Shown piece by piece: positions 55,801 through 64,000 of a stretch of DNA of 64,000 nucleotides (within the stretch, counting starts at the first letter, position 1; each line of letters starts with the position of its first letter). The DNA is taken from NCBI GenBank assembly GCA_023055355.1, contig JALJCS010000004.1, positions 21,705,744-21,769,743 on the forward strand, written 5' to 3'. The position numbers were made by a program, and so were the translations under genes. Source of the stretch: Agelaius tricolor. Its lineage: Eukaryota; Chordata; Aves; Passeriformes; Icteridae. A model generated the notes under the pieces. It saw only the letters and a program-made list of their open reading frames with translations, was not told the DNA's origin and searched no databases.

Positions 55801-58800
55801 GAACTGGCTGAAACACAAAAGCAGCTTCAGGAGCTGGACAGTAAAGAGCTGAGAGATATTCCTGAGAAAGTCATGTTACAGAAAGAGTGCCAGAAGAAGA
55901 TGGAGGCAGCTAAGTTGAAAGTGCAGGTATTTCTGATCTGATTATGATGATTTGCAAATCTCTGTCTCACTGTGTGAACCTTAACACTCTGTTTGTAAAA
56001 TTTTTACCTGTTTTACATGCTGGAAGCTGGTCAGATTGAAGTAGCTAGTGAGAAACTTAATACTATTACACTCAAAATGCTGGTTAACATCTACTTGGTT
56101 AGAAACATAAAATACCTTCTTGGTATGTAAGAGGCTAAGAAAGTATTGAGAGATACGAGATTTCCATACATCATTGTATATAGTCCAATAGAGGAATTTA
56201 TCCAAGAATGGGCATTACAAATATATTACTTGCCTTAAATAAAATTAATGTTTTATGAAATACTATATAAATTGTAGGTCTGAGCAAATCCCTGTGATGC
56301 CTTGCAAGATCAAGCCCACACAGGCATATTTGTTTGACACTGACCTTCTATTTTTAAGTTCTGTTATATCTAAGTTAGTATTCTGTATAGGGTCAGCTTA
56401 GGTGCTCTGTGCCTCTCAATCCTAGAATGACAGGTCAGAAAAGTTCCATACAGAAAGAGGGAGTTTGCTTATTGACTTGAGCTCAGGACCAGCATTCTGA
56501 CCACCACTATTCTGACACCAGCATTCTGACACCATTATGTCTCTGCAAATTTTCCACAACTGTGGTGTCTGCTAGATTTTAGTACTTTTACTGTATTGCC
56601 AAGCATGAACTGTACCTTTGCATGTTTAATTCAGCCTGTGCCAACTCCACCAGATAGCTCAAAACTACAGTAATAACAAGTGATTCTTTGGGCAAAAGTT
56701 AGTAAATCTTGGTGACCCTAAGAATTCAGTGAAATAAAGAATGAAGCTGAGTCATATTTTAGTTACAAGTTTTCCCGCTCTTAAGCTGAAATTTGACATG
56801 AACATTCAGACCTTACAGAAGAAGCAGCAAGATACCAAGAATTTGGCTTCATTATCTAACCAAAGTGAGAGAGAAGCAAGAGAACTTGAGCAGAAAGTGG
56901 CTCAGATGAAGCATCAGCAAACCCAAATGCAAAAGAGACTGCGTGAGGAGAGTGAAAAGAAGAAGCAACTGGAAGCAGAGCTTCAGCAGGACCAGGAACA
57001 AATTAAAGTAGGATTCTTCCTGTTTCCCTATGACAAAGATTAGGATGAATAATTTTTGCCCCTGCTTCTCCAATAAACTACACTACCAGGCTTTCCCTTA
57101 TTTTCAATAATGCCTTAATGAATTTCTTGATAAATGCACCAAAGAAATTGTCTACAAACAATTTACATTAATCTCCATTTTACCTTTCTCTTTCAGCTTT
57201 TTTTTTTTTTTCATTTTATTACCTGGTGTCTAGTTCTGAATTGCAATTTTATAAATAAATTTAGAGTCAGTATTTAAGATTATATCTTGGGGGGACTGTC
57301 ACATGAAATGTATTTGACTAACTGATGTAGGAAGAATGGTGCTTTTTGTTTGTTCAAAGGAACTTCAGCTTAAGATGGAGCAACAACAGAAGATCCTTAA
57401 AATTAAGGATAAAGAAATTGCTGCTTTTAAAAAGAAGGAAAAAAACTCAGTGGGAGCTCCACAGAAACTACAGGTAGCTAATCTATTCCAAATATGTGTG
57501 ACCCCTGAAATAAAAAAATCTTTCTTCATCTCTAGTCATCTATTTTTGTAAACTATTTGTATGAAGAGTATTCCATCATAGTTTTGTCTTTTTGGTTTTT
57601 TTTGCTCTAGCAAAAATAGGGAGTAGAGCTTAGCAGCTCTTGTACTGTACTCTTTTTGAATGAAAGAAAGGAGGGCCTTTAGTGTCTTCTCTTCCCCCCC
57701 CCCCCCCCATAATTTGTCAAAAATACTGATTCAGAAACCTGTGAATTCAGCAGATTTGTTATCCAGCAGGTTTGAGGGTGACCTTGATGTGCTGTGTTTT
57801 AATTGTTCTGTGTGTTGTTCAGGTGTTTTATTTTGTTTTGGTTTCTACTCTGACATAAATTACAGTGGTTTCTGGTTTTGATTGTTGATAACAGGGTCAG
57901 AAAAGTATCACCAGAAAAGCAGTGTCACCTACATTATTTCAGATGTAGACACTGAAATATGAATTACCCTTAGTCTTTAAAAGTGAAAAGAAATTTTAAA
58001 AGTTAAATAAAAGAAACTTTTAATGCCTTACAGGAATATATCCTCTGATAAACTCTGGCTTCAGAATAAATTTGTAATGGACTGTGCTTGCAGGTCCAAC
58101 AAAGAGCTGGTTTTGGGCCGTTAAAATGCAATGAGGATGGGCTAGCTGAATTTTCGTGGTACCATCTAAACCTAGTTCTGTGCTTGGGTAGATGACATCT
58201 ATTTATGTAAATAGTTTAGAAAATACATTCTTTAGAAAAGATACTGCATCTGATACAAGTTTGTTTATATGAGATGTAGCAATGTAATATCGCTGAGGCC
58301 CCTTTTAAGTCAATCCAGTTTCTGTATTATTCTGAGTAAGGATTCTGTGGCAGAATTAATACTGATGTTAGAAATGTTAATGTCTTCTACAGTTTTATCA
58401 GTAATTCTGAAGAAAGGTACAGCATAAACATAACATTCTGAGTCAAAATATCCTGGTTAATACTCTCTGGATCTCTCTTGAAACTTTAGAAGTTAGAAGA
58501 GCAGAAGAAGTGGCTGGATGAAGAAATGGAAAGAATTCTTCAACAGCACCAACAGTTAGCAGAACTAGAAGAAGATTTAAAGAAAAGAGAAGCCATTGTA
58601 GCAAAAAAAGAAGCATATATGCAAGAGAAAAGCTACCTGGAAATCAAGAAACTGAGATCTAGCCAGGTGATTCAAGAAAAAAACCCACAAAACTCACCAC
58701 AGTCATAAGGCTAACTCAAAGAGTGGTGGTGTGGGAGGGCAGATAACATAGCAGAGGAGGCTCAAGGGACTTCCTGTGTCTATACCACTGTGATGCAGGT

Positions 58801-61800
58801 GCTCTGTAGCTTGACCAATTGACATTTAAATTGTAATTAACACAGACAATCATTTTAATTCACTTTTCCCCCCAAAATTGCAACAATGAAACAAACCCCA
58901 AAACCAAACAATTCTGAACTGTGGAATTGTTATTGAAGAGTATTAAATTATATTATAGGATATTTTTGATATATTATTTATGAATATGACCAAATCTTTC
59001 TGCTTTCTAGAGAACACAGCAGGGAAATGTCTTGCAATATTTACTTTCCAGTAGAAAGAGTGAATGCAAAGTATCATTGTCACATATAATGACTAGTGCC
59101 TTTAATTTTTATTATGTAGAAAACTACATGTTGAACTTTTTTTTTTTTAATGCTATCTGTCCACTCAAAGTAAATGAGGTCCCATTACAAGAAACAAGCA
59201 ATTTTTTCACTTCAGAAGGTGACAGTGTCACCTACTTTTTTCTTACTGGAAAGGAATATCTCATTTTTATATCTGTGGTTGTTGTGGTTTTTTTTAGGCT
59301 TTGAACAAAGATAGTATGAAATTGTCTACCCGCTTAAGTATTCTGGATCAGGAGCTGTGTGATAAAAGTATGCAGCTTCAGGGCAGCACCACTGACAAGT
59401 CAGACATTTTGGAAAAAATTCAGGCTCTCCAAATGGAAAGGGATCAGCTGCTCAGAAGGAGAAATAGTATGGATGAGAAACTGAAAGATGGTAAAGTGTT
59501 GTCAACTGAAGTAAGTAAGCACCTCTGAGATAAATACAGGTTTTAGGTATTGTTTGATAATAAAGAATTCCAGTCAGAACCTAAAATGTCTCCAAATATC
59601 AGGTAAGCTAGAAATAAGGAGCAGAAGTTGGATACTTTTGTAAATAGCAATTTTAGTAGAGGTGCTATGATCGCACCAATTATGTACTGGTGAATAAAGT
59701 TTAAGATCAGAGGAACGTAAGTCAGATTGTGTCTTGCCAAACTCTATTGGTCTAAGAGTCATATAATGAGAAGTAAGGGAAACAGAAGTTAATATGTTTA
59801 TCACAGCAAGGTATTTTAATGTCAGGATACAGAACAAGCGAGGTATTCATAGTCACACCCCTTGATTTTTTTCATAGAATCTTGTGAAAAAAGCAAACTT
59901 TACCTGAAGGACTACATAGTCCTACAGTAGAAATAAGTCATATTACCTGGATGGCCCATTACTTGGAGTTGATCAGTATCATTATGTTGAACATAAAATA
60001 AATTCATATAAAATGCACTGATTACTTTTAGGTCTTGAGAAGCCATATGAGACTATGGCTGAGTGATACTGTTCCGGAAGGACCCCTACTTGTCTCACTC
60101 ATCAATGTCTGCTGTGCTTCAGGCCAGGCATTTCTGCCACTTCCATACACAAATCATGGTCACCAAACTCTTTACTGACTGACTGATTAATTCATTAATC
60201 TAACAGAAAACTAGTACATAAAAAAATAAAATAGCAGAAGTCAAACTTTGGTGAGGATGAGGGAAGGATAAAAAGAGAAACATGACTTCTAGTTTTGTTA
60301 TGAGCCAATTGATCAACTTCTGTATTGTGACAGGAAAAGACAAAAGTTCTAGATTTGCACTCTACATCTTGTTTTCCCCTCCACTGTCTGTGCTACAACT
60401 AGTTCATCTTACCATAGCGTTTAGGTTCGCTCTTGAGAATGAAGTTAAAGATGTTTTGAAAGATTAATTCTAAGCTTTCTTTTTGTAAAGATCTCACTCA
60501 TGTGTTCCTCTGTAGGAAGAACACATTCTTTTCCAGCTAGAAGAAGGAATTGAAGCCCTTGTAGCTGCAATTGATTACAAGAATGAAAGTATTCATAATC
60601 GCCAGCACTTACTTTGGTCATCTTCTCAGAATCTTTCACAGAGCAACCATAATGTAATAGGGAAACTAGTTTCCCTGTCTGCTGCTGAACTCAGAGCTAT
60701 CATCATCAGTTATTTCAACAAGGTTTGTTTTGGCTAATGAATACTATTTTATCCCACTTTCTATTACTATTCTAGATATTGAGATGGTGGCAGGAAATAA
60801 AAAGAAATTTAAGAAGCTTAAGCTTTTGGTTAATATATCTTCAGGTTACATAGATCTGTATTAAATTGTTTTTAATTTTTATGTTAACTTAAATAGGATA
60901 CTTGTGGGTTAACTGTGTACATCTTGTTTTGATAGATTAGCTAGAAATGTGCTACAAATCTGGAAATTACCTTGCCCTTTTCCAGTGCTCTGTGTTGCTA
61001 ACTTAAGGAGAAACAACATGTTTAAATAATGGTATTGTATTCAAATTCTTCCTGACTGCAGAATTTCAGAAAGCTTCATAAAGCTCAGGCTGCTATTCTT
61101 ATTGTGTTTTTCCTAAATCTGGTTGTGTTGGTTTAACACAGCCTGGCTTCTAAGGGGGCAGAGGAAGCCACAGAAGCAGCTTCTGGGAGAGAAAGCTGCT
61201 CGAAGTTTCTGCTATGTTCAGCAGAGCCAATCTCTGAAGGCTCTGACAATGGACATGTTGCTGGCCCAATTAGAGAAGTTTGTGCTGCCTCTTTGATGAC
61301 ATATTTAAGAAGGAAAAAAAATGCTTGCAGTTCTTCTTTTCTGAGGGCTGGGGGGCGCCGGGGTGGCCATGTGGCTGCTGTGGCCGTGTGGCCGCTGCCA
61401 CCTCAGCTTGGCCAGCAGTGAACTGTGCCTGCCTGGCCACTTCTAGCCTGCCGTGCCACCGACAGAAAGGCAGGGGCGGCGGCAGCAGCTTCTCTTTCCC
61501 GCACAGCCACAGCTATCTTGGCACAGTCCACAGGAAACTGTGCCTGCTTGGCCCCTTCTAGCCAGCTGTGCTGCAGGCAGAAGGGCAGGGACAGTGGTAG
61601 TGGCGTCTCCTTGCTGGTGCCCCACATCAAGAGAGGAGCTGAATGGTGCCAGCACCACAGTGGCTGGCATTGCCCATGTGGCCAACAGTGAAGGGGCATG
61701 GCGAGCATTTCCCCAATACTGAGCCAAGACGAGATCAGCATTTTAGCACTGCAAAACCCCATAAGAACTTTCCAAAGGGTAGAACTTGAGAACAAACAAA

Positions 61801-63911
61801 CCTGCAGACAACAATTTTCTTCTGAGTCAGATAAAAGGAGGTGAAGACACATGAAGAGAACAACATGGTGACACTAAGGTCAGTGGAAAACCTCCTCCAG
61901 GAAGAGGAGGTGCTCCAAACATCAGAGCTGAGAGTTTTCTACAAGCCGTGGTGAGGACTATAATACAACAAACTTTCCCAGTACTTCCATCAAGTGCATA
62001 GGGAGATGCAGAGATCCACTCACAGCCCATGAGAAAAGGTGCTCATGCTGGAGTAAGTAGATGCTGAAAAGCTGTAATTTAGTTGGAAACTTGAACAGAG
62101 AGAGAAGATAGAGAAAGAGAGCCCTTGCTTTCAAACTAGAACAGTTTATCCTTAAAAGACTATACCCCATGAACTAAAATGACCCACACTATGCAGTTTT
62201 GGGAAGGCTGCATTAACCGTGGGAGGGACTCATGTTACAGCAGGTCAGGTGGGACTGCTATTAGTGAAAATTAGAACCACATTAGAAAAGTTCACAGAGA
62301 ATTGTCTCCCATGGGAAGGACCCCACAGCATAGTAAAAGAAAATCTTCTCCCTAAGTGAACTGAAGAAAGATTTCAAGTGAAAAAACTGAGCAAAACTCT
62401 CACACCCTGTCTCTCTGTGCTGTCAGTGGGAAGGAAGGGGGAGCTGGAGGGGGAGAAAAACAGTGTTCTAAAACTTTTATTTTAGTTCTCATTATCCTCT
62501 TTTAATTCTGTTAATAAATTTTCCATTATACCATTTAAATTTGAGCCTGTTTTGCCCTTTGAGTGATTCCTCCTGGGCCAAATCTCAACTCATAAGCCCT
62601 TTAGTTTTTCTTTCCCCCTCCTCTGCTAAACTGTAGCAGGGGAATATGAGCAAATAGTTTTTTTGTGAGTGCCCAGCTTTTAGGCATATCAAACCACAAC
62701 ACCAGTATAAACTGACACTTTGCAGTGTGTGCAGCTATGTGCTTAGGAATCATACTGACATCTGGAAACATAAATATTAAATGCATTATGACATGGTGTC
62801 TTTGTGACCTTGGGTGCATCTTTGGTAATTTTGTAAAAAAGTTGTCTGTGGGATGCAAGTTGGAAGTCTGGAAAACAGTGTTCTTTCAGTTTAAATTTTG
62901 CATAGGGTATTAAAAAAATCCACTAGTCCATGTGATCAAAATGTATGTGTTTTAGTTCTGAAGAGTCAACATGTAGCAGTGGCAAGTCTATTTCCAGTAT
63001 AAGATTAATTACTTGTAGAGATCCAGTGCTTTTGTATGTTTTAATCTATTAGGCTGAAGGGTAAAAGATTTTCTTAAAACCTCTTGATAAATCAAAATAA
63101 GTGTGTTTCTTTCTAAGATTGTTGGCCTGCGTGAGTCTGAACGAAAATTACGAGTGCAGATTGAAGAACAGGAAATGAAGTCCATACACCAGAAAAACAT
63201 GATGCGTGAATTAGAATCTGCAATTGAACACATCAAGTTGCAGTGTGACAGGCAGCTGACTCACCAGCGCCAAGAACATGAGAAAAAAATACAGTTTATA
63301 CTGAATAATTTCAAAGGTATTTTTTTTTGGGTGGGGATTATACACCAAGTATTTTCTTTGGTCATTAACAGAGAAGTACTGTATTCCAGCTGAAAAAACG
63401 AATAAGGTTCAGAGATATATTTTGGCTGTCACTAATTCTATTGCTATGTAAGATGTCAAGGATAGACACATGATGTCCATATGAATGCAAAACAGATTAT
63501 TTTTTTAAAGCAGTATCAGAATTGTTTTATTTTCATATTGAATTTACTGGTATTGAAAAGTCATGAGATACCGGTTCTGTTGATCTTGATCTTCTAAATA
63601 CTATTACAACTAAAAGGCGGAATTGGCACAGCCTTTTGGATCATATTTCATGTTAGTTAAAACATGCACATTGCAAGCAAAATGGCATCAAGATACTCTG
63701 CCTAGTTGGGCATCTTGATTTTTGACACAGATACTTGGTTCTTAAACTGATTTTATTTCTCCTAGAACAAACTAGTGAAGGTATTGCAGAAGCCCTGAAA
63801 GGGTATGAAGTAAAAATCCAGCAACTGGAAAAAGATTTATTTTTCTATAAGAAAACCAGCAGAGAGCTGAAGAAGAAATTAAAGGGTCTTCTTGGAGAGT
63901 CATCTGAATAA
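37882..63911 (+). CDS. KIF27: Kinesin family member 27
   Basis: Kinesin-4-family motor, paralogue of KIF7, linked in vertebrates to motile-cilium central-pair assembly with STK36/Fused. Coding exons: 37882-38179, 40190-40390, 41768-42696, 49531-49674, 52661-52849, 53360-53535, 53898-54031, 54568-54723, 55721-55926, 56810-57007, 57360-57473, 58490-58666, 59298-59510, 60516-60722, 63118-63316, 63766-63911. All phases agree; 1228 codons before TAA. Motor core about 5-345: P-loop GQTGSGKT 84-91, switch [10 protein letters not shown] 201-209, switch II DLAGSE 239-244. Long coiled coils follow (for example [17 protein letters not shown] and [17 protein letters not shown]). The start [14 protein letters not shown] matches the human protein. 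The stop after LLGESSE lies about 170-180 residues before the human end (1401 aa), so this may be a shorter avian C-terminus; exons beyond the window cannot be seen. Confidence 0.94.
38690..39410 (-). repeat. CR1 LINE fragment in KIF27 intron 1
   Basis: Starts TAGAATCATAGGATCACTG and AAGATCTTAAAGTCCAACC, and continues through CTGCTCCTCCAGACCCTGCC and TGGGCCCAGAACTG to TTGTTGAACCTCATACC at about 39381-39397. This is a classic antisense CR1 3' end, about 0.7 kb. Confidence 0.85.
40391..41767 (+). other. KIF27: KIF27 intron 2, no other feature
   Basis: AT-rich intron with a small inverted duplication around 41590-41640 (CTATGGCTATATGC and GTCATAGCCATAGC) and nothing else recognised. Confidence 0.45.
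43010..43582 (+). mobile_element. Avian ERV long terminal repeat, left copy
   Basis: Begins TGCTAAGTTTGGCTGAGATG and ends about CCCAAAACA, with an AATAAA near 43289 as expected for an LTR. It pairs with 46938-47470 in the same orientation: both share TTTTACATTTSTGAC (S = G or C), CAGATGACC..., and TTTCTRTCTTGAC..CACAA (R = A or G). It resembles a widespread avian ERVL-type LTR known to me by its internal words. The boundaries are approximate. Confidence 0.6.
43962..44040. repeat. AT-rich imperfect palindromes
   Basis: AAATCATATAAATATATGATTT is followed by TATATATAAATCATATATATATATATGATTTA-type sequence; landmarks are ATATGATTTATATATAAAT at 43976 and TATATATATGATTTATTAT at 43999. The arms can fold back on themselves. 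Confidence 0.85.
45795..45862 (+). repeat. Purine microsatellite (GAAA/GGAA)
   Basis: GAAAGAAAGAAAGAAAG runs into GGAAGGAAAGGAG units. All-purine on the plus strand apart from rare interruptions. Confidence 0.9.
46938..47470 (+). mobile_element. Avian ERV long terminal repeat, right copy
   Basis: Begins TGTATTAAGTCTGGCCAAGA, directly after a purine tract GAAGTGGGGG. It aligns along its length with 43010-43582 at a constant offset of about 3.92-3.93 kb, but with many substitutions. The end is uncertain, in the sequence leading to the GA microsatellite. Confidence 0.6.
47478..47530 (+). repeat. GA-rich microsatellite
   Basis: GGGGGGAAAGAAGAG followed by GAAAGAGA units repeated to about 47528. 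Confidence 0.9.
47530..49530 (+). other. KIF27: Right part of KIF27 intron 3
   Basis: No exon recognised. The segment around 48650-48760 (CAAAACAGTGTAAAAGCTGG, CCCCCAGGGAGTATGCC) may be another old repeat, but I cannot name it. Confidence 0.4.
49675..51684 (+). other. KIF27: Left part of KIF27 intron 4
   Basis: AT-rich. No exon, RNA gene or identifiable repeat family is seen. Confidence 0.45.
51685..52380 (-). mobile_element. Avian ERV LTR, minus orientation
   Basis: On the minus strand it starts TGTAACAGAATTGAGTATTC (right edge at 52380). It continues through GCCCAGCTGACACCTCAGGC and GAGATAAGGGAGAAGAGCC, words I associate with a common avian ERVK-type LTR. On the plus strand, 51810-51890 carries three degenerate copies of a GTGGTGRTTGCAGTCCT unit (R = A or G). 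The left edge is approximate and no internal genes are present, so it is probably a solo LTR. Confidence 0.55.
57694..57708 (+). repeat. Poly(C) tract in KIF27 intron
   Basis: Fifteen consecutive C residues about 220 bases after the exon ending at 57473. The length may be unreliable in the assembly. Confidence 0.9.
61127..62702 (+). mobile_element. ERVL-type LTR-like element in KIF27 intron 14
   Basis: The left edge TGTTGGTTTAACACAGCC and right edge ATATCAAACCACAACA form the short inverted ends (TGTTGG...CACAACA) typical of avian ERVL LTRs. There is an AATAAA at about 62513 and a TATTTAAG at about 61303. The middle contains a GC-rich, imperfect tandem duplication of about 115 bp (AACTGTGCCTGC at 61421 and again at 61536). 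At about 1.57 kb it is long for a solo LTR. Open frames within it look spurious. Confidence 0.5.
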
Positions 63912-64000
63912 TTATTGTCATCCAGGAAATGTAAGCATATTATCTGATAATGTTTATGCAATTGTCAGTAGACTGTTTGAAGAGTGGTGAACATACAGAA
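63912..64000 (+). other. KIF27: Sequence after the KIF27 stop
   Basis: Twenty-one bases after the stop, AGGAAAT|GTAAGC makes a good splice donor (GT at 63933). So the exon may continue as 3' UTR or as the former coding exon and splice to exons beyond the window. Confidence 0.5.

Noticed and set aside
61280..61852. Overlapping frames in a GC-rich stretch
   Set aside because: They lie inside an LTR-like element with a tandem duplication, and no frame resembles a known protein.

Overview
This is vertebrate nuclear DNA, almost certainly from a bird. Four protein genes with vertebrate exon-intron structure follow one another in the order RMI1 (minus strand), HNRNPK (plus), QNG1/C9orf64 (plus) and KIF27 (plus). 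From general knowledge, this matches the gene order on human chromosome 9q21 and on the avian Z chromosome. The repeats are CR1 LINE 3' ends (typically inserted antisense) and long terminal repeats of avian endogenous-retrovirus type. The species cannot be named from the sequence; a neoavian or passerine bird fits the LTR types.

Layout. 1-2400: nothing recognisable. 2400-5211: RMI1 3' region and its single coding exon. 5212-7653: RMI1 5' intron with nested CR1 copies. 7570-9110: a CpG island that serves as a head-to-head promoter for RMI1 (leftward) and HNRNPK (rightward). 8125-27190: HNRNPK, with 14 coding exons, the miR-7-1 hairpin in its last intron, and two alternative 3' ends. 28440-35390: QNG1, four coding exons. 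35880-36450: a CpG island with a striking GC-rich 5/10-bp tandem repeat, the likely KIF27 promoter. 37791-63911: KIF27, 16 coding exons, with large introns carrying CR1 copies and LTR elements. The reading frame ends at a TAA at 63909-63911, earlier than the mammalian protein.

The genes do not form one pathway. RMI1 is the scaffold of the BLM-TOP3A-RMI dissolvasome. hnRNP K is a poly(C)-binding KH protein and the host gene of miR-7-1. QNG1 releases queuine from queuosine 5'-monophosphate for tRNA modification. KIF27 is a kinesin-4-family motor linked to motile cilia.

I found no previously undescribed system. The points most worth a second look are in HNRNPK: a frame-disrupting 44-nt exon with almost no polypyrimidine tract, beside an unusually CpG- and C-rich intron block; an exon that replaces the mammalian nuclear-shuttling segment; a GC-AG last intron hosting miR-7-1; and a 61-bp tandem duplication that creates the two C-termini. 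The early KIF27 stop and the promoter repeat are also of interest. All exon boundaries were placed by eye from splice signals, reading phase and remembered homologues.
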